Assembly (NCBI GenBank): GCA_030268105.1 | Contig: BSDZ01000032.1 | Span: 744,001 to 808,000 of the forward strand | DNA: 64,000 bases | Direction of reading: 5' to 3' | DNA from: Volvox africanus | Taxonomy: Eukaryota; Chlorophyta; Chlorophyceae; Chlamydomonadales; Volvocaceae | In this document: positions 52,309 to 64,000 of the stretch, one piece after another | How the letters are laid out: each line of letters opens with the position of its first letter | How positions within the stretch are numbered: position 1 is the first letter of the stretch | Notes under the pieces: generated by a model | What the model was told of the DNA's origin: nothing | Database searches by the model: none | What the model saw: the letters and a program-made list of their open reading frames with translations, nothing else | Made by a program: the position numbers and the translations under genes

Positions 52309-54705
52309 GGGTGGCATGGGGTGATGAACAATAGGAAGGGGGGTCGTACCACGGGGAGGTACTACGTTCGGGTCAGTTCCTGCCTGCTAATATGATTATA
52401 ATCGTTCGTATGTTCAGTTTGGCCTCCCTGCTTAATTCGAGGACGGGTTAAGGCCCCGGGATACCTCGATGGCTCGAAATAAACTCTGATTCAACACAGG
52501 TGTGGCGAAACTTGCTTGCGGCATGCAACTCCTATTCTCTTCGGCATACACCACTATTGTGCGAAAGGCGTTCGTTCAGGCGCTGTATTCGAGCCGTACG
52601 ACCTCCTCTGTGAATCTCGTGTATATTGCTGCCCTCCTCTGAGAGTTGGTTATATTCTTGCCAAGTCAGTGCCAACTCTGTCCCAACCTCCTAGGGATGC
52701 ACCGCTGATCTGCGGTCTCACCGCAGCTGCCGCGCCTATCATTCATTCAGCTTGGATTTGTGGGGAGTCTTCAACCGCGAACACCTTCATCATAGGGATA
52801 TGAACACATAATTGATTCATGATGGAAGAGAAGGATAAATCCTTCACGGTCGCAGCGACTACCGGTACATGTACCAGCAGGTGCGGATGCAGATGGCTAT
52901 GGCGTACTAATTATTTGTCGGGTCCATAAAACAAAATTTCACATTGCGCCCCATTCGCACTGTGCCAATTCGTGCCATTCGTCCGTATCCTCATATAAAA
53001 GAAAGCTCATTCCTCTCTAGTTACCCACACCTAGGGCCTACCTGTCTGCGCTCAAGCCCCCAGCGCCCAACCCTGCATAGAATGATGCCCGGCCCCTCGG
53101 CCCGCCAGCTTTTCCGTCCGGATCTGGCACCAGCCCCAAAACCTCGCGAGCTAGTGGCAGCGCAAAAGATAGAGAGGAAACTGTCGACGAAATGTTAGGC
53201 CTCGAAACGTTAACAAACGCACTCTCAAAACGGGTATCCAACAACCTGCCATCCGTCACCTTCGGTAAAATGCCCGTATAATGTCCGTGACGTTAGTCAA
53301 AATTGCTAATTAAGTTGCCGATTTTCCAAGCCAAGCCGACAAGCTATAGAGAACACTTTCTCCCTACCCCCCATGTCGCATCCCTATCCTTCAAAATGCG
53401 GCCCATGGCCCGTAATCAACAGCCGCAAATACCTATCCCCGGACGTAGCAGCCCGTCCACGGGACATGCAGCAGCTGTCGCCGCTGCCGCCGCTATACCC
53501 TTCCCAGCACTGCGGAAGGGTATAGGTTAAGGTTCAATCTTGAATCCGCCGGAGTTTCATTTCAAATGGATAGGAGCCCCCACTATCCCACGAGGGTCCT
53601 CCTACTATCCCTCGCTGCCCCCAGAGCTCCGCTTCACTGATGGCCTTTGCATTAATCGCTATCGGCGAACATTAGCTTTCGTAGCCACAGCGACTGCAAC
53701 AGTTGCTGATGTGCTGCAGCTGTCATCCATCCCGGACAGAGCCACTTCCAGAGAGAGCCGCGCCCAACAATCCCCGGATCCATGTGTTGGCCTTCCTCTC
53801 ATTCCACTTGATGGGTCCAATATTTTTCACATTTCTCTCATGGCCTCTAGACGTCACGAGACGCAATGCGGTAAATGTTCTGCAGAAGCGTTTTGCGCTG
53901 TGAGCGCAAATCCGACACCTGCGATGCGGCCTAAAGATGGGGATGGGCAGTTGCAGTGTGGGGAGGTCAGGCTTTCGAGGTGTACTCCTCACCAAATGAG
54001 ATGATGCCGACATACGAATGAAGTACAGCGGCAAAGCGCCGCCCATGGTGAAACAAAGAACTAAAACCCAGGGCCTAGGAAGGGGTTAATGGCATTAATG
54101 CAATCTAACCCTCTTCCTCTTAACGAGGTGAGACGGGCACTTAGCTAGATGACTGTGTACCGTAATAAATGTGATTCTTAAACAGAAAGCCAAAGGGAAG
54201 GAGTGACAGCTTGGGGGGGCCCTAAGGAATCCCAATATGCAAAAGCTAAGACACGATGTCTGTGCTCCCCCACTGTGCGCTCTCGTTCGCTCGTCCTTGC
54301 TCGTGATGTCACCCCCGGCCTACCTCAGCTCGAAGCTGAACGGCCTTCTCCACTCGTTTAATGGCGCGTAGATCCTCCAGAACACCTGTCCACATGCCGA
54401 GTCAACGCACTCCAAGTGAACAAAAATAGGGGTCACCACCATCACCCTAGCACCGCAGAGGTGCCGGGTCGTGAAATAAGTGTTCACATTGCATACTGCT
54501 CCTCTACAGCGACTTTCGCGTCCCGGCACAGGGGCCATAGACTTCGGCCCCGCCCCGCCTCCGCCCGGAGCGTATGCGGGCTGACGACAACCCGCAGTGG
54601 GACGAGCCCGAAGCGGCAAATCAGTACTCCATGCAGCAAGAGCGCAATGCACCTATGTCCCATGGCACCATGCGACGTCAGACGCCCAAAATCACCCTAG
54701 CGCCA

Positions 54706-56648
54706 TCACCCACTTGCTGCCGCCCGCTCGCTCTTGGCTACCACTGACGCAAGGCGCTGAAGCTCCTGCCGAGTGGCTCTGGAGGAAGCATGTGCATCCG
54801 GGTCCATGTGTCAGGGTGTATATGGATGAGGAGGTGCCTGAGGATGCGGGTACTTGTGCAGGTACCGTTGTGACTGTAGAGTATATATGCGAGTGTGGAT
54901 ATGTGCTGGTGTGTTACCCGGTGGGGTATTCGCTAAACGGATTACCATTTCTTAGCCCCATGTGTATGCCGCTATGGGTAGATGCTCTTAAGTCCATTCC
55001 CTCACAAGCTTACTTGAGCTTTGCCCGGCCAAGTAGGTACTCCTCTTCCGCTGCCACCATGCGCTCCTGTTACAGCGGAGGTGACCGTACGCCAGTGACA
55101 TACGCGGGGAAAAATGTGGAGCATGGTCTGCGAAGTCGGACGTGCGTAGGGCGGTCCCCAGAATGTGTTCACTTTCAGTGCAGCACCCCGCTTGTTGCCC
55201 ATGACGGGGACCTTCTGTTATGATTGGATGCCAGCTCAATCGTATACTACCCCAACCGCAGCAGCCAGACGCCACCGCCACCAGCTTTATATTTATTAAA
55301 CATTAGGCGCGCTTGGGTCCTGTAACTCATGGATCCCTGGTTACCCTTACTATCCTCACCAGCTCCATACCCCGCTGTCACATTTCCACGCCTACAATGG
55401 TAGCAAGCTCAGATACCAAGATCTAAATGTACGCACAGGGGTCAGCCGTTTGCTATGCACATTGTGCATTTCCCCCTCCCCTCCCCGCTGAACATACCGT
55501 GAGCTTCTTAGCCTCCGTGGTGTAGTCGGCCATCTTGACCCGCAGTCCCTCCACCTTGCCCTCGCTGCCCTTTAGGATGTTTTCCGCGCTGCGGAGCCGG
55601 CCCAGCGTGGCACGATACAGGAGCCTGCGGGTACCTGTGGGCGTATGGAGTGGTAAATTAGGTGTAGTCGCAGTGAGTACGCAAGTTATAAAGCGTTGCC
55701 ATAAATACAGATAGAAGTAGGCCATATGCTGTAGCTTGAAAAAGTGAACTTCATGGTGCGCCTTCAGTCCTGCCTTGCCCCTCGTTCCCTGCGTGCAAAG
55801 CTTGCATACTACAAGGTGACACCCCTGGCAGGTAGGCACGCAGCAGGCCTGGTCACAAGAATACACAACCGGGGAAATAAAATTCCGGGAGAAACGTGCT
55901 TTTAGTTGAGTGAAAAGCCGACGTCTGGTGAAACCAGAATTCCGTGTGCTTCATAGGCGTCTCTGGTGTTTTCTTGCCTAATCCGTGTGGCAATCCTAAA
56001 AGTCGCGAACACCTAGTTAAGCTCCACCCCATGGATGCGCCTTTGTAAAACTAGTGGCAGGAAGCAACCCCCGCCTACCCGGCAGCAGCAGAAGACTTCC
56101 CGTGGCCAAGAGCGGGTACGACACATACGGGTTGTTTTGGACAAAGTTCAGCCCGCCTGCCACATGCACAGGATGGAGTCAATGAGCAGCGGCAGTAGGG
56201 AAAAAGCCTTCCGCTTTGACACGATGTGCAGGGTCTACTCTTACAAGAGAATTGGGGAAGGAGTCTGTTGGACCTTTCCTCCCATCCACACTTACACTTG
56301 ATCTCCGTGATCACTGCCTCCTCAGCTTTTTTTAACTGGCACAGGCTATAGTTGATGTACCCCTGTACGCCGCACGTGGCCAGGAGTCACGTCAGGAGGC
56401 AACACGGCAACATTACTCTGTGTGAGCAAACTTGCTTTGCCATGATCTGCATATTGCTCTGTTACGGCAACTCCTTGCCGGACCGAGTCAGCGATCACAG
56501 AACCTCCAGCTACCAGCTGCGATGCCGCCTCCTTCAGAGCGGCATCTGCGTGCTTCTGGATGTCGACTAGAGTCTGCTCAGTGAAGTTCTGTGCAGCTTC
56601 TATAGTTGCGGCTAGCGAGTTGGCATTTCCATCCCGCTTTCCGGCCAT
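54706..56648 (-). CDS. Membrane/coiled-coil protein, RHIP1-like
   Basis: Exons in transcript order: 56648-56514, 56335-56296, 56156-56079, 55634-55498, then probably 54778-54706 with a TGA stop. The first four join in phase. The start is GCCATGGCC. An N-terminal helix (TLVDIQKHADAALKEAASQL, then LKKAEEAVITEIK) is followed by a hydrophobic segment (YPLLATGSLLLLPGTRR) and a coiled coil (YRATLGRLRSAENILKGSEG). This order (single membrane segment, R-R-L-L-Y, then S-E/A-E coiled coil) recalls the plant RGS1-HXK1-interacting protein 1 family, recalled from memory and not checked. The last exon (TRQELQRLASVVAKSERAAA) needs a two-base carry-over that exon 4 does not supply, so one exon between them is missing from the model. 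Divergent from the Apple-domain gene. Confidence 0.6.
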
Positions 56649-57098
56649 GGCAGCAGAGCGTTCCGTGATGGCTAGGTCGCGCTTTCCACGCAACTTGTTC
56701 CAGCTAGGAGCTCATAAGTAATGTTGATCTATCTAATATATGCCATGATCAACAGATTGGTTTGTAAGCACAATAACTATTCACGTACAAGCCGCACGGC
56801 GTTACCTGTTACCTGAATCCTGGTATTTCATACTTTGTTTCGAAATTCTTGCTGGAATGCCCGAGCTATGTGAAATGCTTGTGGCATTTCTATCACGAAG
56901 TGCCGTGTGGTTCATTTGTCCTAGTGTGTCACGTTCACAGGGTCCCGTTTCTCCAGGGCCCACAAAGGCCTGACTTATTCGGCATCAAAGTTTTCGGCCT
57001 CTAGGAAAGTATTATTGGCGTCGGTCCCACTCGCAAATTTCTAGCTGGACTATCCATATACCACGGACACAACATACGGCCTGGCGTGCTTCCAAAAC
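56649..57098. promoter_or_regulatory. Divergent intergenic promoter region
   Basis: 450 bp between the start codons of the RHIP1-like gene (leftward) and the Apple-domain gene (rightward). It must hold both promoters, but no TATA box could be placed with confidence. Confidence 0.45.
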
Positions 57099-60045
57099 AT
57101 GTACGCCAGGCCAAATATGTCCGGAACTGCAGCGCAGAGAGTAGCTGCTGCTGCACCTTTAGCTGTCTTCTTGGTAATCTTAGGAGTTGCGAGTTGGGCC
57201 GGGCGTGAACAGCTGAAAGCTGCAGTTGAGGGTGAGTTTCACGCAATCCCATTGGATTTGGCATAAATTCACCCTCATCGTCTTTTTGCAGCTTCCGGAG
57301 CGTTCGTCGCAGCGCAGGTGAGACCTAAGACCATGCTTAATGCGTTGTCCTTGTCGTTTTGTATGCATCCCCAACACCTCTCTATGTACAATGCAGTTTG
57401 GGCAAGGTAGGCCTGAAAATCTGCCTGTTGACCCCAAGGCGACGGTAGCACAAACGGTCGAGACCCCGAAAGTTTCGGAGAAGGTTGCTGCTGACACCAC
57501 AACGTCGGCAACGAGCAAAGTTATTGTCGAGATTGATGACAAGGGTCGGAAATTGCAGGTACGTCATTGGCGTTAGAATGCTTTCGTACGTTTGTTTGGA
57601 TGTGGTCTTGTAAGGGGGGCCAACAACCAAGTCGATTACCTGCCGTTCGGGAAGCGGACTGTCCACGCTACGCAAAGAGCAGGGAGCTATGCGAAGCAAA
57701 ACCACCAAGACAACCAAAACCCATCCATCCGGTAAAGCAACAGAAGAAAGGACAACTCGAGCTAAGCCGGCCAGGCCAGTGATATAGCGTTCACAGACGC
57801 GTAAACATGAACTAAGTTCATAAGTCTTCGAGATGCGTAAACCTTCAGTACAGCGGCAGGTGGTTTGTGGACTTGTGTATTTTTAAGGAGATGTGCGTAT
57901 CCAGATATGCATGTCTTTCACCACCCTCCTGTGATCCTCGTCATGTCAGGCATTTCGCTTTGCCGTGCTATCCCGCCGTGCACAATGCCATTTGTCGGAT
58001 GCCCACAGATTCTGGACGTCACCATCCCAGAGGACTGTTATCCGCACAAAGTGAGGATTGTTACCCGTAATAGTCAAGGACGGTTCCGAAGGCGCAGCAG
58101 CATAACGGGGAATACGTAGAATAAAGTTGCAATGGACAATCACAGAAGGATATATTTCAGATGAAATGATAGGTTGGATGGGGCGCTGGCAACCGATGTC
58201 AGTCGGGAGGGACTAGCCAAGTAAGGATATGATTGTCGTATGGTAAGGGATAAAAGGTGATGAAACCAGGTAATGTTAACATTACAGAGCAAGCGGTAAG
58301 GAGTGCGTGCTAATGGCAAGTGCACGTTATACGGGGACCGAGGGGGCCGAGGACCACTTCTCAACTGTTTCACTACAGAGCCTAATCCGGTATTTTGTGG
58401 GAATGAAGCTTGAATGATGGATTATTGACTGTTAATGCAAGGCGTGCAACTCTTGCGCAGCTTTAGCCACTGGTGACGTCAACAGGAGGGCTCTCTATAC
58501 ATCTGAATCCTTGTAATGCATGTTATCTGCACAAGCTAAGATATCTAGTGACTGCATTCAAACATCGTGTCCTCTTCCTCGTTCTTCGGTTGAAATGGAG
58601 TGCTCTGACTCCCTGTTATATGTGGTTATATGTGGTGCCTGTCATCGTCTTCAGCATGCGGATTATGCTGGCGACGCTGTGGTTTGGGGTCTGGGCAATA
58701 AGAAGGCGTCAGCAGCCGAATGCTGTGCGGCTTGCAAGGAGCACCAGTTGAAGGCTGGCAGTAACATGCCGTGCAATATCTGGGTGTGGTGCGGTGAGTT
58801 TACCATGGCTCGCAGGCAAGAGGCGACCACGTGCCACAGAGGACAGCCTTATGGGTTTGAGACGGGCATGCACGCCGGGGGTGGGTGGGAGTTGGGAAAG
58901 AGGCCGCGAACCCATACCGTAAACGGCACCTCGTGGGTGAGAGGGACTGCAGCCGGATGTGAGGGACAAGAGCGAGGTTGTGGGGACTGACCATGGAAAG
59001 TTAAGGTGAAAAACGATAATGTTTCAGAGATATGGATGCACGGCACTCATGTTTGCTTGTACCTGCGCTTGTCGCTTCATAAATTGCGGCGGTGATGCAA
59101 GTCCTTGTTGCACGTCTGGGGCTGACACTACGACTCCAATCTGCCCTTAAACCACACAGGTGATCCAAGCGGAATCTGCTGGACCATGGTAAGGATTGCT
59201 TGAGGCGTCATGGGACGTGGGCTCGCTTCAGGATCCGATCATCGTTACCCGGCGGGCCCCTATGACCTCTCTGCTCAGTGCCCAATCAATTGCGCTCAGA
59301 AACACCGAACCAGCGGCTGCGGACCTCACAAGGGTTAATCCTGCAATCCTGCAATATCCTGCAATAAGAAGGGTTTGCGATTCGCTGCTTTTGGATGGGG
59401 AGATAACTTGTATAAACCGCTTTTCCAGTGCTTTATTTCTCTCTCACATTGTCGCTGCTCACTTTGTCCAAATAATGATGTTGACAATTATCACGAGGAT
59501 GCCTCACTGCCTCTGCTGATTTTGGCTTTTAACTTTTAAATGGACTAAGATGAATTTCCCCTATCTGCTTCACTCCGGGAAGGACATTCACAACCACACG
59601 ACCGGTGACTGTTGGCTGAAGCATCAGGCGAAATGGGACAATAACCCCGACCGGGCCAAGTCGAACCTGGTAGGTATGATAGCGACGAAAACCACTCGCA
59701 CAAATGTGAGAAACCGGCTGGGAAAGACAGGCCGTTATTTGTGATTGCCATTGCGCCATCGTACCAGTGATTTGGGGTAGTTGGTTGATGTCGGATCGAT
59801 ACGTTATCATCCGATAAATGAACTCGTCCTTGAAGCCGTCATACTTGCAGCTTTCTTGGCAAATTTTGGACCTTAGCGCTGATGCACCTGCCCATGAACA
59901 GGAGGTAAACCACCAAGGAGCGTTTCCAGCGGATTTCCGCGAAGTGCATAAGACTGCGCCGGAGTTGGTTCCATGGGTCGCGGGTGTCGTGCCTGTCAAA
60001 ACTATGGCAGCAGTGACACAGCGCCGCCTGCGAGCGGGCGCCTGA
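57099..60045 (+). CDS. Single-pass membrane protein with Apple/PAN-like Cys-rich domain
   Basis: Eight exons splice in phase to about 253 residues: 57099-57231, 57292-57317, 57397-57558, 58009-58050, 58655-58793, 59160-59188, 59583-59669, 59902-60045. Residues 18-36 (APLAVFLVILGVASWAG region) are a signal anchor, and a polar Thr/Lys/Glu-rich stalk follows. The Cys-rich domain runs from about residue 118: EDCYPHK, then DYAGDAVVWGLGNKKASAAE, CCAACKEHQ, CNIWVWCG, SGICWTM and GDCWLKHQ, ending near VPWVAGVVPV. The spacing of Cys and Trp resembles the PAN/Apple fold, which binds protein or carbohydrate; proteins with the W-V-W-C and D-C-W-L-K motifs are, to my knowledge, common in green algae. The likely topology is type II with the domain outside or in the secretory lumen. 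TGTAA at 60474. Confidence 0.8.
57580..57675 (-). repeat. Dispersed repeat fragment, copy 2, in an intron
   Basis: Antisense within intron 3 of the Apple-domain gene. It matches 51090-51190 around AACCAAGTCGATT and in the minus-strand peptide (LPERQVIDLV). Probably an old mobile-element remnant. Confidence 0.6.
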
Positions 60046-61823
60046 GGGAGGGACCATGCCTGGGGTTGTGGGCTGCAGGTCTACCACTGCGCTGGAGGAT
60101 AGGAACAGGGGGGCATGCCTTGGAGGTCTGCTGTTCCTCAAGAAGGGCAGAAGCGCAATGTCGGTAGAGGCTGCGTGTACGCCAAAGAGTGTTGTATGTA
60201 TGTGACAACCGCTCCGTTTTTTTTGAACAGCACAACCCACAGCTTGCGTAAATGTTATAGAGCAACTCTAAAAATGGTATGCGCAGGTGCGCATAAGGAC
60301 TCTTACCCTCGTACCAACAATTTTTTAAGAAGCAACACTGGCAGTGTGCAATTTAATGTATTATTACTCGGTTCTGGGTTGCGATTCTTGTCCTGCTGAG
60401 GACTTATTGCGCGGCTGTATGGCGCACTTTCAAGCATGAGGTGTTATGGAATAACGTCACACGCATGTGGGGATGTAAATGGCATCGTGTGTAGTTGCCA
60501 CCAAACAAGCTTGGCCTGGGTTTGGGCTGGGGCCAACTCCAGGTTATGGCCTGCATTTTATACATCGCCTTTGCTATAATTTAATTGATGACACGCATAG
60601 TGCGATGTGTTCAACCTTCAAGGTCTGCGTCTGGATCTCAGGTTTACCCAGGAGATTGTGAGCGTTCATGGAAATAGCGAGTTCATGGGATGTACCGACC
60701 AGGGTACCAGGGTATTGTGTGCGTATCTTGCGGACGTGGTGATCTTGTGGATTGCGACAGGTTCCACGACAGGTAAAATCTGTGCACCTATACCAACATC
60801 GGTATTGCTTCGCTGTTTTGCTGGTGATTACTGAAGTCACGAGCCATTTTTTAGTATTTGATGGAGGGCTTGAAGAATTGTCTTGTCATCCTCAGGGTTC
60901 TGGATAATGGCAGCCACCAATACCTACAGGCGCCATCACCTGCACCCTTTGGTATGTCGCTTAGTCGCCACTAAGTTGCTACATTTCGACCATGCAATAA
61001 TTCTTGCGGTGAAACCTTGAATAGCCCCGCATAGACTATGATCTGGATGGGCGTGATGTGCGCGTGGGGTCTGGTGGTCAAAACAGCGTAACAGCACCCT
61101 GTTTCGGCAAGCAGGAGGCATCTGCAAGGCGGCGATTTAGTTCAACCTAGGCTGGGCAATAGGGTCAATGTAATGGCCTACATACGTATCCAAGCAGCGT
61201 GTCATGGGCACAGGGTTTTGATCGGGACCTGGCAGACCATTTGATCGGAACCTGCCAGACTTTTTGACCCATCAGCACACAAGAAGGTTCCTCTAAATGT
61301 TGAGTCAGGAACATACAAATTTGGCACTATCCCGGAACTCCGATTAAATGAGGCAGAGTTGACTAGTGTGCCCAAAAGCGCCTTGCCCTTAGAGCTATTG
61401 AAGTTATTAAATCTATCAATCCTGCACAAGTCCCCAAAACTTGTCTAAACGCGGCAAGCACCGAGCAGGTTCACTTGCATATGTGCATAATTCGTCTATG
61501 GAAGGTAACATTTCCTCAGCAGTGTAAGCTTATGAAGCCCCAGATGGTATGTTAGGATATCAGGTAGCGGTTTCACACAGAAGACCTTTCATGCATGTAC
61601 GGCGTGCCATCGGCCGTTGAAGAGGATAAAATTCCATGAGCTTATGTTATGATTCCACCTCAACGCCAGTTGACGCGTTGAGTATTTTACTTATATTTCG
61701 TCCAGAAAGAGATAAGTATCAACAGCTCCGTTTGTATTTATCAATTGCCACGCTCGTGGGCCGCTCGGCGCCCGAACGAGGCGACCCAGCCGGGTGTTGT
61801 GACTGACTTTTCTAGAAAGGAAA
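60046..61823. other. Intergenic region before the branching enzyme
   Basis: Contains the 3' UTR of the Apple-domain gene with TGTAA at 60474-60478. Open frames of 60-130 codons occur on both strands but none is recognisable. The right end should include the branching-enzyme promoter. Confidence 0.45.
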
Positions 61824-62923
61824 ATGCAGTTAGGAAGGGTATTTAACGCAGTCAGGCCTCATGGAACTCCCATCGCACCCAAGGCGCGTCATGGTAAGTG
61901 GTCGGATGCTTTAGGATCTCGTCGGGAGCGAGGCGCTGAACGGCAATAATCTGCCGCAGGGGTTTCCCCAAGGAGTGTTGCTTCTGCAGCTGCACCTGGA
62001 GAGAAGCTGTCGGCTTTGGAGCTTCTCCGCCGTGAGAATGAGCTGCTGCGACAAACCCTTGATGTCGCAAACGTCCCCATCGACCGCGTTGTGGAACAGA
62101 CCACCACAGCGACTTTCCAGGGCGAACCAGTTCGCGAGCAGGTGCTGGATACTGCAACTGGTGTCCAGCTGAGCTTACTCGATGAACTTGGCGGTGTGGG
62201 AGTCACGCTGGAGCGTCCTGAAGACTACTGGAGCCCATGTATTGATGTTCCAGATAATATGGAATATGTGGATGAGTATGGGCCCATATCATCTATTCCT
62301 AACCACGATGGCACGATGTGCTTCAAGTGGGACAACACGCTTTGGTCAGCCGCCGAGCATTTTAAGGTTAGAATAAATTTTTATTTATTTTTAACAACTG
62401 ACTTTAACGATTGCGCATGTCCTCGGGCCTCGTTGGACCCGTTTATGGCAACGCCATATGCTGAGCACACCGGCTGACACATGTACCGATGCAGTACCGA
62501 TGGAACGTGTTCAAGAACATCCGCAGTGCGATCGATCAGAATGAAGGAGGCTTCGAGAAGTTCTCCCAGGGTGCGCCTTGGGAAAATGTCGGAACCCTGC
62601 GACTGTTGACCCGTCCTTCATAACATGAAGTATGCGCAATATCGCAATTTGTAGCAAGTTACCTGATATCTAAACGGCCTGTTGTCTCGAGTGTATGCCA
62701 CGATCCAGACGGCATGGATGAGGTTCAGTTGTACCAGTACGGTGTTTGCATGTGTAGCAGGCAGTGTTGCGATAAATGCTCCCTCTTTCGTCGTCTTTCT
62801 TTTTATCTCTCATGCTATGATGCGGATTTTTTAATTTCAGGTTACAAGTACTACGGATTCAACCGGGGTGAGTGCAACGGCCAGACCGGGATTTGGTACC
62901 GCGAGTGGGCACCTGGCGCCAAG
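61824..62923 (+). CDS. SBE: Starch branching enzyme, plastid, 5' exons only
   Basis: Four exons in phase, 61824-61893, 61960-62366, 62495-62570 and 62841-62923, give the first 212 residues of 1,4-alpha-glucan branching enzyme. The enzyme cuts alpha-1,4 chains and rejoins them as alpha-1,6 branches in plastid starch. The start is ATG in AAAATGCAG. Residues 1-30 are basic with few acids (MQLGRVFNAVRPHG), as in a transit peptide, followed by a short predicted coiled coil (KLSALELLRRENELLRQTL). Family motifs: HFKYRWNVFKNIRSAIDQNE spanning exons 2 and 3, GGFEKFSQGYKYYGFNR spanning 3 and 4, and TGIWYREWAPGAK, the start of the CBM48 domain. The catalytic barrel is not in the window; the gene continues past the last exon seen. 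Confidence 0.92.
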
Positions 62924-64000
62924 GTACGGCAGGTCTTTCCGGTTTCCAGAGCGTGTTGCTTCATAGGGGGGGGAGATGCGGACCGAAGTCAATTTGAAGG
63001 CGTGCAAAAAACTACACTGTTCTATTCTAAGGTCAACGTCCTGGTGATTGTGTGAAGCCTTAAGCCGCGGTTAGCAGGATCGTGAGCGGAGCTGGGCGGA
63101 TTTGGGCTGGTGCTGACCGGTAGTTGAGGGATCCAAATGGATCCAAGAATGGGGAACTTCAGCAATATTAATAAGCCAGGCACATTCTTAGCTACACCCT
63201 ATATAGGCACACTTTTATTCCCCACGCACCATCCTAGGCGTGTCCTTAGGGCCGACAAAATATGCACAATTTGATTCTCTTGCCACGCTGCCAGTTGAGG
63301 GGCAGCTCAGCAGAGTCCAGGGGTATCTGTGTGTGAGAGAGGGGGATAAGACGAATAAACAAGACATGATACCGCTGTAGAGGCAGCTGTAAAGTATCTG
63401 ACTAACCGCGATAGTTGAGGATGACGTCTAGTTCCGTCCAAGGTAGAGAAGGTGAAAACGTTGTAACATAAATTTGTAGCCGCCAAAGCCGCAAATAGAG
63501 GCCAGAATTAAGGAAATAGAATCCGTGATAAGATTTAGTAGTAGCCTTGCTGCTGGTGGTAGCGAATGGGTACTGCGTAAGAATTGTTGGGTTCTGAAGT
63601 CGGAACAGTCAAATCTGATAGGTGACCGCTGACATGCGCGTGTATCTCCTGACCCCCTTTCTTATAAGCATAGTGCCCTAACACCATCGACCAGCCCACC
63701 AAACCAGCCCGGGCTACCCTGAAGACCGCGTGCGCACCAACGAAACTATTCACAGTATCACACGAACTGATCTGGGACAGCGTCGGAGGCTACCCCCCGG
63801 GATAGGAGGGCTTTTCTTCGCCCGTGGCCACTACCTGGCAGTCCCTATTTACTTCTCCTGTATTTCGGGGCACCCTCATCCGTTCACCCCTTGGGATGTT
63901 GACTGCTCCGATATCAGTGATTTTCCCGGTAGGTGGTTCAGCACCCTCCACCACCATCCAGTGGAATCTGCCGGAAGTTTACTAACGGCGGCCTCAACTC
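62924..64000 (+). other. Branching-enzyme intron and unresolved right edge
   Basis: Begins with the donor GTACGG. The next expected exon (CBM48 continuation of the type GEFN-W) was not found in the remaining 1.08 kb, so this is probably one long intron, or it holds exons too short to recognise. A minus-strand open frame at 63535-63753 has no known motif. Confidence 0.5.

Larger units (their letters stand above)
50609..54705. other. Large region without a confident gene
   Basis: It begins with the sorting-nexin 3' UTR (TGTAA at 50946-50950). Short Pro-rich peptides on the plus strand (for example LFRPDLAPAPKPREL near 53110 and SYYPSLPPELRFTDG near 53600) and a minus-strand stretch (RIYAPLNEWRRPFSFELR near 54330) look protein-like but could not be joined into a gene. 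A hairpin at 52270-52308 and a repeat fragment at 51090-51190 are listed separately. Confidence 0.4.

Noticed and set aside
54597..55223. 208-codon plus-strand open frame
   Set aside because: No recognisable motif, and it overlaps the probable last exon of the minus-strand RHIP1-like gene, whose peptide looks more protein-like.

Overview
The window looks like nuclear DNA of a volvocalean green alga (Chlamydomonas/Volvox group). The genes are split by short GT-AG introns. TGTAA poly(A) signals lie a few hundred bases after several stop codons. Proteins carry long Ala/Gly/Ser/Gln/His-rich linkers, and plastid fatty-acid and starch genes sit beside arylsulfatase and ZIP-transporter fragments. 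The assignment rests on gene structure and families, not on a database match.

Layout. 1-8170: a satellite of CAAG/CACA hexamers with an exact 2,822-bp higher-order period, ending in a pure CCCAAG array (GGGCTT on the other strand) and then a CACAAG array. Its very long open frames are artefacts. 8365-13585: a Ty1/copia LTR retrotransposon on the minus strand, with 348-bp LTRs, a CAGAC target-site duplication, a probable tRNA-Met-half primer site, three frameshifts and a 297-bp internal duplication. It is flanked by two tRNA-B-box-like segments. 13.6-20.4 kb: gene-poor DNA with decayed-looking fragments of a ZIP metal transporter and an arylsulfatase, each with one frame break. 22.2-25.8 kb: an unidentified minus-strand gene with a 794-codon low-complexity terminal exon.

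27.8-39.0 kb: a gene for a small ankyrin-repeat protein followed by plastid malonyl-CoA:ACP transacylase (MCT). A 5,238-bp segment carrying the last five ankyrin exons and all of MCT is tandemly repeated with no difference noticed. This gives two complete MCT genes and one headless ankyrin copy. 41.1-50.6 kb: a roughly 2,090-residue sorting nexin (N-terminal hydrophobic segments, PXA, PX, Nexin_C) in ten exons. 54.7-56.6 kb (minus): a membrane/coiled-coil protein resembling RHIP1. 57.1-60.0 kb: a single-pass membrane protein with an Apple/PAN-like Cys-rich domain, divergent from the previous gene. 61.8 kb to the right edge: the 5' exons of a plastid starch branching enzyme.

The recognisable intact genes are individual housekeeping genes rather than an operon-like system. 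MCT supplies malonyl-ACP to plastid type II fatty-acid synthesis, the branching enzyme makes alpha-1,6 links in starch, and the sorting nexin belongs to the Mdm1/SNX14 group of ER tethers. Exon models were assembled by hand from splice sites, reading phase and family motifs. Where a phase does not close, the entry says so.
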